Source of the DNA: a virus
IMG/VR virus record: IMGVR_UViG_3300037451_000035
Coordinates: 1-64,000 of that record
Direction: 5' to 3' (one strand)
DNA: 64,000 bases
The notes below the pieces were generated by a model, which saw only the letters and a program-made list of their open reading frames with translations, had not been told where the DNA came from and ran no database searches. Made by a program: the position numbers and the translations under genes. Shown here piece by piece: positions 1 through 7,811 of this stretch (the first letter of the stretch is position 1; the number at the start of each line of letters is the position of its first letter).

Positions 1-80
1 CCTGGAACGCTCCGCTCGGCGACAAGAAGCGCTCGGCGGCGCCGCCCATGCAGGCCCCGGCCAGCGTGCAAGGCGAGTGA
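1..80 (+). CDS. 3' end of an unidentified gene (partial)
   Basis: Only the last 25 codons are inside the window, read in the frame that ends with TGA at 78-80. The tail is rich in Ala, Pro and Gln and ends VQGE, like a flexible C-terminus. The stop overlaps the GTG start of the RuvC-like gene (GTGA), so both belong to one translationally coupled operon. Too little is present to identify the product; a single-strand DNA-binding or other replication protein would fit the context, but that is a guess. Confidence 0.5.
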   Translation, partial: WNAPLGDKKRSAAPPMQAPASVQGE

Positions 81-559
81 TCGTTCTCGGCATCGACCCG
101 GGCCTATCTGGCGCCCTCGCCTTCGTCGAAGCCTCTATGAATGGACCGCCGCGGCTTTTGCGCGTGGCGGACGTTCCCACTTCGGGCGAAAAGGCAAAGC
201 GGCGAGTATCCTGCGCCGCGATGCTCAATATCATCCGCGAGTTCATGCCCCAGCACGCCGTAATTGAGCGCGCGCAGGCGATGCCCGATCAGGGCGCCTC
301 CAGCGGCTTTCTCTATGGCCGGGCCGTCGGCGCGCTCGAAGCGTTGGTCGAGCCCATGATGATACCGCTGACGGTGATCGAGCCGACCGCCTGGAAGAAA
401 TCGCACGCGCTGATAAAGCGAGGCAAGGAGGACAGCCGGCAGCGGGCGATTCGGCTTTTCCCGGGCTCTGCCGGATTCGAGCGAAAGCTTGACCATAACC
501 GCGCCGAGGCGGCATTGATCGCGTGGTACGGCATCATGCTTTTGCGGGGAGAGCGGTGA
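77..559 (+). CDS. RuvC-like Holliday junction resolvase / crossover junction endodeoxyribonuclease
   Basis: A 160-residue RNase H-fold nuclease. The N-terminal strand IDPGLSGALA (residues 6-15) carries the first catalytic Asp. VIERAQAMPDQG supplies the Glu on the next core strand, and the C-terminal DHNRAEAALIAWYG supplies the last acidic residues next to the typical helix. The length suits phage RuvC proteins. It would cut branched DNA intermediates during recombination-dependent replication and packaging. The GTG start overlaps the upstream stop and its own TGA overlaps the next GTG, so expression is coupled on both sides. Confidence 0.88.
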   Translation: MIVLGIDPGLSGALAFVEASMNGPPRLLRVADVPTSGEKAKRRVSCAAMLNIIREFMPQHAVIERAQAMPDQGASSGFLYGRAVGALEALVEPMMIPLTVIEPTAWKKSHALIKRGKEDSRQRAIRLFPGSAGFERKLDHNRAEAALIAWYGIMLLRGER

Positions 560-1842
560 GCGAGGGGCTTCGATCTATTCGGCCGCTGGCGGCGGAATCG
601 CTGCGCGGCGTCGAGCCGGCGGCGGTCAGCAAGAAGCTGCCGAAGTTCGAAATGGTCGATCCGCGGACGCTCTACGTCGAGGAAAAATATCAACGCGGCA
701 TCGCCGGCAACGGCATCAAGCTGATTCGCAAAATCTACGGCGGCTTCAATTGGGCGCGCTTCAAGCCGCCGGTATGTGTGCGCTTGCCCGAGTCGGGCAA
801 TGTGCTGGTCTGCATCGACGGCCAGCACACGGCGACCGCGGCCGCCTCGCACCCGGCCATCGAGAAGATCCCGGTGATGATCGTCGGCGCCGAGGACGTC
901 GCCGCGCGCGCGGCCGCCTTCGTCGGGCACAATCGCGACCGGCTCGGGCTCACGCCGCCCATGATCTATTACGCCGAGCTCGCGGCCGGCGAGGCGATGG
1001 CGGTCGTGATCGACCGGGCTTGCAAAGTCGCCGGCGCGCACGTCTTGCCCACGTCGGTCAATCTTCGGAACGAACAGCCGGTCGGCGCCACCATTGCGAT
1101 CGGCACTATGCGGGCGATTGCCAAGCGCCAGGGCGAGGCCATGCTGGTGCGCGTGCTGCGGCTTCTGGTGGGCGCCAAGCGCGGGCCGATCAAGGCCGAC
1201 GAGATCGCCGCGGTGTCGATGATCCTGTTCGCCGCTGGCGACAAGCGCGGCATCGACAAGCGCCTGCAGGCGACCGTCGAATCCAAAACCACCGAACAAT
1301 GGGCCGCGCTCGGCGCGGTCAAGGCGTCGCATAGCGGCGAGCCGCTGGCGAGCGCGGTGGCCGCCCTTTGGTGCGAGGCCATGGACATTCCCCAGGCTGG
1401 GCCGACGGTGAAGGCCCAGAGCGCCAAGGGGAACGCCACCCGGTTCGTGGCCTCAATCGGCAAGCCCGCCAAGCCGGCCGCCCCGCCGCCCCCGCCAGCA
1501 CCGCCTGCGGCGCCAGCGGTGGCCGGGCACGATCAAAACCGCTTCGTCAATCGCAACGGCGTGGTGCTCGATTTGCGCGACCGGCGAATCACCCACCGCG
1601 GGCTGTCGACCAAATTGCCCGACGACGGGATTCGGCTGGTTGCCTCGCTGGCGCGCGTCATGCCGTCGATCATGGACACCGGGGTGCTGGCGCGGCAGGC
1701 CTTCAACCGGATTGTGCACGATCCGAAAGGTATGGTGCGCACGCTGGTCGACGAATTGAACCCGACGCTCCGCGGCGTGCGCTTGGAAATCAAAACGGTT
1801 CCGAACATCGGGCATACCCTGTTCGATCTCGGCGCCGAGTGA
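556..1842 (+). CDS. ParB/sulfiredoxin-fold protein, DUF6551-like
   Basis: About 428 residues. The GTG start at 556 is preferred because it overlaps the RuvC stop (GTGA) and follows GGGGAGAG; an upstream ATG at 523 lies inside RuvC. The N-terminal third resembles the ParB-like nuclease fold of phage DUF6551 proteins: DPRTLYVEEKYQRG, then CIDGQHTATAA (the ParBc GxHR-like motif replaced by DGQH), then KIPVMIVGAED. A helical middle follows, then a Pro/Ala linker near residue 310, then a C-terminal domain of about 100 residues. A DNA-binding or nuclease-like role is inferred from the fold; the target is unknown. Confidence 0.75.
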   Translation: MSEGLRSIRPLAAESLRGVEPAAVSKKLPKFEMVDPRTLYVEEKYQRGIAGNGIKLIRKIYGGFNWARFKPPVCVRLPESGNVLVCIDGQHTATAAASHPAIEKIPVMIVGAEDVAARAAAFVGHNRDRLGLTPPMIYYAELAAGEAMAVVIDRACKVAGAHVLPTSVNLRNEQPVGATIAIGTMRAIAKRQGEAMLVRVLRLLVGAKRGPIKADEIAAVSMILFAAGDKRGIDKRLQATVESKTTEQWAALGAVKASHSGEPLASAVAALWCEAMDIPQAGPTVKAQSAKGNATRFVASIGKPAKPAAPPPPPAPPAAPAVAGHDQNRFVNRNGVVLDLRDRRITHRGLSTKLPDDGIRLVASLARVMPSIMDTGVLARQAFNRIVHDPKGMVRTLVDELNPTLRGVRLEIKTVPNIGHTLFDLGAE

Positions 1843-1853
1843 AAGGAAGCCAG

Positions 1854-2522
1854 ATGGCAAAATTCCAAAAGAGACCACCGTCGGAGCGTCCGAAGCCGAA
1901 CAATCGGGCGATCGCCATTGCGATCACAGTCTTGCTCTTGCTGATCGGGCTCGGCTTCTGTGCCTATGAGCCGCGACCGCCCCGGCCGGTCTCAACCTTG
2001 CCGACGTTCAACGAGCAGATTACGCCGCTGCCCGAATTGCCACCGCCGACAACAGTCGAGAAATCGAGCCCGCCGATGGTTGAGGAACCGGCCCGCGTCG
2101 AACCCGCGCCCGTTGCGCACGACCCGCCGCCCGATGCAACGCCGCCCGCGGCAGTGCCACCGGCCGCCCAGATAGCGCCGGAGCCCGAGCCTGTGCCCCA
2201 GCCCGCGCCAAGCGAACCGCCCCAATCGCCGTCCCAGGACAAGTCCATTACCCCGGAAACCGGCGCGCCACCGCCGTCAGAGCCGCCCAATAGCGGCGCA
2301 ACCGCTGCTCCAGCACCGCCGCCGGAACCCGTCGCGACGCCAATTCCTCCGGCGATAATCCCGCCGCCAGATGGCGCCGTAGCGCCAGCGGCGAGCCCGC
2401 CTGCGGCGGCCCAGCCCGCGCCGCCCTCCCACGCCGCTCACCACCGGCGGCCGCACCGCCATGCGCTGCGGCAGCACCGCAAGGCCGCCCCGGTCGAATA
2501 TCTCCGGGCCTGCAGCGGATAG
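1854..2522 (+). CDS. Membrane-anchored proline-rich protein
   Basis: About 222 residues starting at ATG 1854, 11 bases after the previous stop and behind GGAAG. A basic N-terminus (KRPPSERPKPNNR) is followed by one transmembrane segment at about residues 20-40 (IAIAITVLLLLIGLGFC). The rest is almost pure Pro/Ala/Glu repeats ending in a His/Arg-rich tail (HAAHHRRPHRHALRQHRK). Topology suggests a short cytoplasmic end and a long periplasm-spanning stalk, recalling TonB-like or spanin-like spacers. No enzymatic domain is visible and function is unknown. Low-complexity composition makes homology searches unreliable. Confidence 0.6.
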   Translation: MAKFQKRPPSERPKPNNRAIAIAITVLLLLIGLGFCAYEPRPPRPVSTLPTFNEQITPLPELPPPTTVEKSSPPMVEEPARVEPAPVAHDPPPDATPPAAVPPAAQIAPEPEPVPQPAPSEPPQSPSQDKSITPETGAPPPSEPPNSGATAAPAPPPEPVATPIPPAIIPPPDGAVAPAASPPAAAQPAPPSHAAHHRRPHRHALRQHRKAAPVEYLRACSG

Positions 2523-2591
2523 CCGGGGACAGCCTATGGCGACCCTTGCGGACTCACGCTAAGGGTGCCGGGAGACAGGGAATTGCTCGCC

Positions 2592-3971
2592 ATGATCCGG
2601 CCCGAAAGCTTCCTCGACGGGCGCGTGACGCTTTGGGGCGGCGATTGTCTTAAACGGCTTCCAAAATTAGCGGAAAATTCGATTGATTCTGGCGTCTGTG
2701 ATCCGCCCTATCACCTGACCAGCATTGTCAAGCGCTTCGGCGCCAACAATGCCGCGCCAGCAAAGCGCGGGAAGACCGGGGCCTATGCTCGAGCGTCGGC
2801 CGGGTTCATGGGCAAGCAATGGGACGGCGGCGACATTGCGTTCCGACCCGAGATATGGCGAGCCGTCCTTCGCGTCTTCAAGCCCGGCGCGCATCTGATC
2901 GCCTTCGGCGGCACGAGAACCTATCACCGGATGGCGTGCGCAATTGAGGATGCCGGATTTGAGATTCGGGACTGCATCCAGTGGCTTTACGGTTCCGGCT
3001 TTCCAAAATCTCACGATGTCGGCAAAGGTATTGATCGCGCGGCCGGCGCGGAGCGCTCCCTTGTCGCCCTAGGCAAGCCCGTCAAGCGCATCATCCCAGG
3101 CGCTGACCAGAACAAGGCCGGCTGGGAAAAGACGAACGGGCGCGTCTATGTGCCCGGCCGGCGCCCGCCTGTAACCGAGGAAGCGCAACGCTGGGATGGC
3201 TGGGGCACGGCATTGAAGCCAGCTTGCGAATTGATCGTGCTGGCCCGCAAGCCGCTCGACGGCACGGTCGCCGCCAATGTTCTGAAATGGGGAACCGGCG
3301 CGCTGAATATCAACGGCTGTCGCATAATGGTGGATGACGAAGCCTACGCCAAGAATTGCAGCGGCGACCGCGGCCATGCCGACAATCGCTCGCGCAACAT
3401 GGATTTTGCGATGGGCTGCGGCACGGCTTCTGATCTTGGCCGCTGGCCCGCCAACGTCATCACCGATGGAAGCAAGGAAGTCGTCGGCTTGTTTCCCGAT
3501 AACCTGACCAGCGGCACTGGCGCCGTGAAGCGCGAGACTGGCGAGGGCTACCAAGCCAACGCCTACGGCAAGGAGAGCCGTTCAGTCGGTACGCCCAACG
3601 TCGAATATGGCGATACAGGATCAGCCGCCAGATTTTTTTATACGAGCAAGGCTGATTCCGATGATCGGCTTGGCTCGAAGCATCCGACGGTCAAGCCGCT
3701 CGACCTGATGCAATATCTTGTGCGGCTGGTCACGCCGCCGCGTGGCCTGGTGCTGGACCCGTTCGCCGGCACTGGCACAACCGGGGAAGCTGCATGGCGC
3801 GAAGGAATGCGCGCGGTGCTGATCGAGCGCGAGGCCGAATATCAAGACGATATCCGCCGGCGCATGAAGCTGGCGCTTGCCGGTCCTGACGAGCGCGCCC
3901 GCGAATCGATAAAGGCAACGCTGAAAGACACACCGGCCGATCCTGGCCCGCTCTTCGGTGGCTCGTCATGA
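2592..3971 (+). CDS. Site-specific DNA methyltransferase (N6-adenine/N4-cytosine type)
   Basis: About 459 residues. ATG 2592 (MIRPESFLDG) is preferred over GTG 2565 because AGGGA sits about 10 bases upstream. The catalytic DPPY motif (VCDPPYHL) lies near residue 38, and the SAM-binding LDPFAGTGTTGEA lies near the C-terminus after KHPTVKPLDLMQYLV. This order (catalytic before SAM motif) is the beta class common in phage methylases. A large variable middle probably reads the target. With no restriction partner nearby it is likely an orphan enzyme protecting phage DNA or tuning packaging or transcription. Confidence 0.9.
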   Translation: MIRPESFLDGRVTLWGGDCLKRLPKLAENSIDSGVCDPPYHLTSIVKRFGANNAAPAKRGKTGAYARASAGFMGKQWDGGDIAFRPEIWRAVLRVFKPGAHLIAFGGTRTYHRMACAIEDAGFEIRDCIQWLYGSGFPKSHDVGKGIDRAAGAERSLVALGKPVKRIIPGADQNKAGWEKTNGRVYVPGRRPPVTEEAQRWDGWGTALKPACELIVLARKPLDGTVAANVLKWGTGALNINGCRIMVDDEAYAKNCSGDRGHADNRSRNMDFAMGCGTASDLGRWPANVITDGSKEVVGLFPDNLTSGTGAVKRETGEGYQANAYGKESRSVGTPNVEYGDTGSAARFFYTSKADSDDRLGSKHPTVKPLDLMQYLVRLVTPPRGLVLDPFAGTGTTGEAAWREGMRAVLIEREAEYQDDIRRRMKLALAGPDERARESIKATLKDTPADPGPLFGGSS

Positions 3972-4222
3972 GCAAAAAGAAAACCGACTTCCGCACGCTC
4001 CGCGCCCGCCGCGATAGTGCCATGGCGAGGCCGGAACTTCGCGCCGAATCGGAGCGCCGCGAGGCGCCAGCCGGCGCGACGTCGTTTCCGATCAAGGTCG
4101 CCAGCGCCGAAGATTCCCGATTGGTGGCCGATTTCCTGGCGCGCAAGGGACAAAAGCGGGATGTCCCCGCTAATCAAGATGCCAGCGATAGCGGCTGGCA
4201 ACGAGGCCGCGACTCGGCCTAG
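3968..4222 (+). CDS. Small hypothetical protein
   Basis: 84 residues, highly charged (MSKKKTDFRTLRARRDS at the N-terminus) and without membrane segments. The ATG overlaps the methyltransferase stop by four bases (ATGA), so it is translationally coupled. No recognised domain. It might be an accessory factor of the methylase, but position is the only support. Confidence 0.6.
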   Translation: MSKKKTDFRTLRARRDSAMARPELRAESERREAPAGATSFPIKVASAEDSRLVADFLARKGQKRDVPANQDASDSGWQRGRDSA

Positions 4223-4231
4223 AAAAGAAAT

Positions 4232-4260
4232 GCCCCGGTCAGGTGAGCGCCTGCCGGGGC
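4232..4260. other. GC-rich inverted repeat (hairpin)
   Basis: GCCCCGG(T)CAGG pairs with CCTGCCGGGGC around a six-base loop, an 11-bp stem with one bulged T. It starts 9 bases after the stop of the preceding gene and is not followed by a U run, so it may be an attenuator or processing site rather than a classic terminator. Confidence 0.45.
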
Positions 4261-4268
4261 CGATCTGG

Positions 4269-4673
4269 ATGGCCTTGATGGAACGGTCCAGACCAAAGGT
4301 TCTTGATGGAAGCCCTATAGATTTGGGCGGATTCCGTCAACCCTTTGTGCCTCGTTATCCAGCCCGACGCGAGCCATTGCGTCGATTGAGCAGGCCTTCG
4401 ATTGCGCCCAGCGGCGCTCGGCCGCGATCAATTCCGGGGATGAAGCGCGGGGAACTTTGCCGGCGGCGACGCCGGATTTCCTACCCCGGCGAGTGCGGCA
4501 TGTCGGCTCGCCGGCAACTTGGGACTTCTAAGGCATCAGTAATTGCGTGGCCGGCGGGCTGGCCCTTCCGAGATCAGGGCATCCCAAGCTATAGCGCGAA
4601 CATGCTTCCCGATCCGCATGGCCCCGATATCCGGGCCGGAAGTTGCGGAAAGCGGCCTATGGAGGAACGATGA
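4269..4673 (+). CDS. Doubtful ORF in a 450-base gap
   Basis: A 134-codon open frame fills the gap between two small genes. In its favour, its TGA overlaps the next ATG (ATGA), like true neighbours here. Against it, it has no convincing ribosome binding site, an unusually high Arg/Pro content and a third-position base use unlike flanking genes. No domain is recognised. The gap could instead hold untranslated or regulatory sequence downstream of the hairpin at 4232-4260. Confidence 0.25.
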   Translation: MALMERSRPKVLDGSPIDLGGFRQPFVPRYPARREPLRRLSRPSIAPSGARPRSIPGMKRGELCRRRRRISYPGECGMSARRQLGTSKASVIAWPAGWPFRDQGIPSYSANMLPDPHGPDIRAGSCGKRPMEER

Positions 4674-4894
4674 GCACCGGACGGAAGATGAAACGCGACG
4701 GCGAGATTCCAAAAACGATTTTGCGCTCGTTGCGCGAATCGTATGCGGAGGCCAACAAACAGGCGGCGGCTTTGATCCGAGCCTATTGGAACAATCCGCT
4801 GGCGCTGGTCGATCTTCAAGGCGAGATTGAGCGCGGCGCCGACAAAGCGAATCAAATTGCGCTGCGCGCCCAGACGCGCGCTGACCGGAGTTGA
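4670..4894 (+). CDS. Small helical hypothetical protein
   Basis: 74 residues from ATG 4670, directly behind the strong site GGAGGAACG. The sequence is helical and charged (RSLRESYAEANKQAAALIRAYWNN), with no transmembrane segment. Its stop overlaps or abuts the next gene start. Position just upstream of replication-initiation-like genes suggests an early function, otherwise unknown. Confidence 0.65.
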   Translation: MSTGRKMKRDGEIPKTILRSLRESYAEANKQAAALIRAYWNNPLALVDLQGEIERGADKANQIALRAQTRADRS

Positions 4895-4899
4895 TCGCG

Positions 4900-5271
4900 A
4901 TGGCCGCAACTCTATTGCCGCCGAACTGGCAACCCTCGAATGGCGATCGTGACTACGGTCACCGCGTTCTTCATCTGACCGACCATCAAATAGATTCCGT
5001 CGCCGAAGATATGCGTCTATGGGTGGAACAAGAGGCACATCGCTCGATCACCAAAAAATCGAGCTGGTCGGCGACGTTCAAAAATTTCATGCGCCGCGAG
5101 GCGAAGAGACAGGGAGAACGAAATGGCAAGCGAATCGGGAGCGGAGCGCGAAGCGGATCGGCGCTCGACGCCTTGGACAGATTACAAGGGTCTATCGGAC
5201 GACGTGGTGATCACGCGCCAGATCAAGATTCTACTTTCCTCCTATCGCCGGGACGATTACGCGGACCCTGA
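4900..5271 (+). CDS. DnaT/helicase-loader-like C-terminal-domain protein
   Basis: About 123 residues; ATG 4900 follows GGAG (TTG 4891 is the alternative). Residues 6-70 follow a pattern seen at the C-terminus of many phage replication proteins: LPPNWQPSNGD, a helix (TDHQIDSVAEDMRLWVEQEA), then SSWSATFKNFMRR. That region usually helps load the helicase. Here it stands alone as a short gene. Coding quality drops after about base 5120, where it overlaps the next gene by 149 bases, so the natural C-terminus may be shorter than the frame. Confidence 0.6.
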   Translation: MAATLLPPNWQPSNGDRDYGHRVLHLTDHQIDSVAEDMRLWVEQEAHRSITKKSSWSATFKNFMRREAKRQGERNGKRIGSGARSGSALDALDRLQGSIGRRGDHAPDQDSTFLLSPGRLRGP

Positions 5272-5800
5272 AGGGTTCGTGGTCCAGCTTGCCGCGCTCT
5301 TCGAGCGCTATCCACGCAATGTGATCGTCGAAGTGACCAACCCGCTCAATCTTAACAGCATCCAGCGCAAGCATCCGACCTATCCGCCGAATATCGGCGA
5401 GGTCGCCGACGCGCTGGCGGCCGAGGATGCCGAGCAAGCCCGCATTGCCAAGGCTCTCAACAGCCCGAAGCCGGTCTTTCATCGGCGCTATGTGCCGCCG
5501 CCGAATTTCCCGGGCTGTCGCGCGAATATGCTGGTGCTTAAAGCGTCGCCGCAATATGGGGCCGCGAGCGATATTGTGGAGTCCGGTCAATTGGACAAAC
5601 GCGACTGGAAAATCGACGAGCATGGCCGCGGCATCTGGCTCGGGCTGAACGTCTGGAATAATTTTGTCGCCGGTCGGTCCAGTGCGCGCCAAGTCGGCTC
5701 GGTCATCAGCGAGGCGTCCTTGCGCGCCGAATATGGACGCGCCGAGGCGGAGCGGCACGATTCGGACGCGATGTTCGACCCGCCGTCAGCCGCGCTATGA
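5123..5800 (+). CDS. Hypothetical phage replication-region protein
   Basis: 225 residues from ATG 5123, behind the good site ACAGGGAGAACGAA. It contains YRRDDYADPEGFVVQLAALF and VTNPLNLNSIQRKHPTYPP, reminiscent of phage proteins that sit beside helicase-loader genes, followed by a small C-terminal region with W/G motifs. No catalytic motif is seen. It overlaps the preceding gene heavily and its TGA overlaps the next ATG (ATGA). A role in replication initiation is inferred from neighbours only. Confidence 0.7.
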   Translation: MASESGAEREADRRSTPWTDYKGLSDDVVITRQIKILLSSYRRDDYADPEGFVVQLAALFERYPRNVIVEVTNPLNLNSIQRKHPTYPPNIGEVADALAAEDAEQARIAKALNSPKPVFHRRYVPPPNFPGCRANMLVLKASPQYGAASDIVESGQLDKRDWKIDEHGRGIWLGLNVWNNFVAGRSSARQVGSVISEASLRAEYGRAEAERHDSDAMFDPPSAAL

Positions 5801-5982
5801 GACCGCTTACTGATCGCGATATCGAAACGCTCCGCGAGCTTGCCGTCGCCACGAATCCGCGCGACGCCTTCGCCCGAGAGGGTTGGGTAATGCCAATGGA
5901 TGGGAATTATATACATGAGTCCATTTCGTTCGTCAGCCGCGTTGCCGGGAAGCGGCTTACCTACAAGGCGCTGATCGCATGA
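5797..5982 (+). pseudogene. Phage gene truncated by a miniature IS element
   Basis: The frame starts at an ATGA overlap and gives about 35 phage-like residues (LTDRDIETLRELAVATNPRD ... GWVMPMD). It then enters the 110-bp IS derivative and ends with SFVSRVAGKRLTYKAL, which is the C-terminus of an IS1595-type transposase and nearly identical to the end of the transposase at 21462-22391. The original C-terminus is lost. The fused product is unlikely to be functional. Confidence 0.65.
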
Positions 5983-6011
5983 GCGCGCCAGCGAAGCCGT
6001 ATATAATTCCC
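5902..6011. mobile_element. 110-bp miniature IS1595 derivative (MITE-like)
   Basis: Perfect 13-bp terminal inverted repeats, GGGAATTATATAC at 5902-5914 and its complement at 5999-6011, bound the element. The left 25 bases match the left end of the IS unit at 21392. The middle encodes the last 18 residues of an IS1595 transposase. It is therefore an internally deleted copy. No clear 8-bp target duplication is visible. Confidence 0.75.
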
Positions 6012-6242
6012 CAAATTTGGAATGTTCATACGGAAGGCTGCGCTTCGCTCAACTATTCGAGCCACGATGGCATCCAAGGCCACAACCTGAATATCGACCG
6101 CTGCGACGATGTTTTGCAGGTCGAATTGGTCCGGGGAACTGACGGCGAATCCATCGTCGCCGAGTTCACTTTGGCCGAGGCCGAGGAAATCGCGGCATCG
6201 GTTGCCCACGTCTGCCGCAACATCCGAAAGCATCGGGCCTAA
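5979..6242 (+). CDS. Small hypothetical protein starting inside the mini-IS
   Basis: 87 residues. The ATG and first ten codons (MSAPAKPYII) lie in the right end of the miniature element; phage-type sequence then follows (IWNVHTEGCASLNYSSHDGI ... FTLAEAEEIAASVAHV). The ATG overlaps the stop of the truncated frame upstream. The insertion probably replaced the original start. No domain is recognised. It ends 3 bases before the transposase start. Confidence 0.55.
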   Translation: MSAPAKPYIIPQIWNVHTEGCASLNYSSHDGIQGHNLNIDRCDDVLQVELVRGTDGESIVAEFTLAEAEEIAASVAHVCRNIRKHRA

Positions 6243-6245
6243 GCC

Positions 6246-7292
6246 ATGCCCCCCGCTCACGACGTACACCAATGGGAGAACTTGGGATTTCCCAAGTCTC
6301 TCCCCTCGTTCCAGAAGCTTTTCCCGGATGACGCGGCGTGCGCCCGCTACCTGGAAGGCGCCAAGTGGCCCAAGGGCTTCGAGTGCCCGAACTGCCACAC
6401 CAAAGGCGAGCCGTTCCGGTTTGAAGCCCGGCCGCACGTGCTGCGCTGCAAATCGTGCCGGAGCGACGTTTCCTTGAAGGCTGGCGCCGTCATGGAAGGC
6501 ACGCATACCCCGCTCACGACGTGGTTTTGGGGCGCCTATCTGATTTCTACATCGACTCCGGGCATTTCGGGCGTTCAGTTTCAACGTCAGCTTGGCCTCA
6601 AAAGGTATGAGACCGCCTATCAAATCCTGCACAAGCTCCGGGCGGCCATGTTCCGCCCCGGCCGCGACCGGATCGGCGGCAACCTTGGCCGTGGCGATCA
6701 TGTCGAGGTTGACGAAACGTACATCGGCGGGAAGGTCCGGGGCGAAGGCAGCGGCCCGAAACCCGATCATACCGTCCTGGTTTCGGCGGCAGTTGAGGTC
6801 CGCACCCGACCGGCCAAGAAAGGCGACAAGCCGCAACGCCGTGGCGGCCGGTACGCGGGCCGCTTGCGGCTGGCAATCGTTGACGGGCGCAGCGAAAAGG
6901 ACCTGTGCGGCTTTGTAGAGGCCACTGTCGAGCCGGGCGCCATGGTCATTACGGACGCCTACCGGAGCTACAATTCGCTGAGCAAGCGCGGCTACCAGCA
7001 TTTGCCGGTGATCGAAGGCGGCAAGCCGGAAGTCGCCGAAGAGTTCCTGCCTATCGTGCATCTGGTTTTCTCAAATCTGAAATCGTGGTTACAGGGCACT
7101 CACCACGGCCGCGTCGAGCCTAAGCACTTGCAAGCCTATTTGAACGAGTTTGCCTTTCGCTTTAACCGGCGCTTCTACCCGTTCAACGCCTTCCGCTCGT
7201 TGCTCGGCATCGGCGCTAATGGCGAGGCCCCGACTTACGCCGACCTTTACAGCGGTGACTGGCAACACCCTACGGTTAGCGATCATGGGTAA
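6246..7292 (+). CDS. IS1595-family (ISXO2-like) transposase
   Basis: 348 residues. An N-terminal zinc ribbon (CPNCHTKGEPF ... LRCKSC, residues about 45-75) is followed by the DDE-type RNase H core: VEVDETYIGGK holds the first Asp, VITDAYRSY the second, and the LVFSNLKSWLQGTHHGRV region matches the family's HSxxxYVRGxVHTNxIES-like segment, though with SNLK instead of the usual Asn/Glu residues. The end LNEFAFRFNRR is family-typical. It differs clearly from the transposase at 21462. The element's right end is only partly preserved and its left end is not visible, so it may be immobile. Confidence 0.9.
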   Translation: MPPAHDVHQWENLGFPKSLPSFQKLFPDDAACARYLEGAKWPKGFECPNCHTKGEPFRFEARPHVLRCKSCRSDVSLKAGAVMEGTHTPLTTWFWGAYLISTSTPGISGVQFQRQLGLKRYETAYQILHKLRAAMFRPGRDRIGGNLGRGDHVEVDETYIGGKVRGEGSGPKPDHTVLVSAAVEVRTRPAKKGDKPQRRGGRYAGRLRLAIVDGRSEKDLCGFVEATVEPGAMVITDAYRSYNSLSKRGYQHLPVIEGGKPEVAEEFLPIVHLVFSNLKSWLQGTHHGRVEPKHLQAYLNEFAFRFNRRFYPFNAFRSLLGIGANGEAPTYADLYSGDWQHPTVSDHG

Positions 7293-7373
7293 CAACCGGA
7301 TAAGCATGATGACGTAAATGCCAAGGGCCGCACAGTCGTCGAGCAGCACGAACTATTCGAGGCCACGCCATGA
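7293..7373 (+). pseudogene. 3' remnant of a phage gene cut by the insertion
   Basis: Directly after the transposase the DNA encodes DDVNAKGRTVVEQHELFEATP and stops with TGA at 7371-7373, which overlaps the ATG of the next gene (ATGA). That coupling and the protein-like sequence indicate the C-terminus of a real gene whose 5' part was removed or displaced by the IS insertion. Function unknown. Confidence 0.55.
7294..7311 (+). repeat. IS-end repeat AACCGGATAAGCATGATG, copy 1
   Basis: The 18-base sequence is repeated at 23610-23627, where it continues into the perfect terminal repeat, and inverted at 23146-23162. Here the last 13 bases of the terminal repeat are replaced by unrelated sequence, which suggests a truncated right end. 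Confidence 0.6.
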
Positions 7374-7558
7374 ATCAATCTGACTGGATCGACATTCTCG
7401 CGCGAAGCGATAGCCTTCGTCCGGTGATCAATATACAGGACGCGCGCGCCGCGGTGCGTCTCGAATTATGGTATTCCGCGGCGTGCGGTGAAGCACCCGT
7501 CGGCATCGTCTCGCATCCTGATTATCTGATCGGAAAGCCGATTCATGTCATCGACTGA
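7370..7558 (+). CDS. Small hypothetical protein
   Basis: 62 residues (MNQSDWIDILARS...). The ATG overlaps the stop of the broken gene upstream. Mixed helix/strand, no membrane segment, no recognised domain. Its end overlaps the next gene by 14 bases, typical of this early region. Confidence 0.55.
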   Translation: MNQSDWIDILARSDSLRPVINIQDARAAVRLELWYSAACGEAPVGIVSHPDYLIGKPIHVID

Positions 7559-7811
7559 GATCGCACCGGCGCAGCCAGCCATCAACGAGCACGTCGATTA
7601 TCACTCCCCCTATCGCACCGGAGTCTTCGACGCGATCGTCCGCGCCATCAATCCGGACGGGACGGTGGCGGTCGATATCTACTTGCCCGGCGCCGCCGCC
7701 ATGGATCGCCGTATTTACGACGAGCCCGCCGTCAGGCTAAGGTCGGTCAGCTACGGTCCAAATGGCCGGGCGCGCCCGCGGAGAGATCGTGGCGAAACAG
7801 GGAATCGCTGA
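7545..7811 (+). CDS. Small hypothetical protein
   Basis: 88 residues. The central part (IVRAINPDGTVAVDIYLPGA) looks like a small beta-rich fold. The C-terminal 8-17 codons overlap the ParB-like gene downstream, depending on its start. No recognised family. Confidence 0.6.
   Translation: MSSTEIAPAQPAINEHVDYHSPYRTGVFDAIVRAINPDGTVAVDIYLPGAAAMDRRIYDEPAVRLRSVSYGPNGRARPRRDRGETGNR

Noticed and set aside
313-1332. Long leftward open frame opposite RuvC and the ParB-like gene
   Set aside because: Antisense shadow of GC-rich genes; Arg/His/Asp-rich composition and no start signals.
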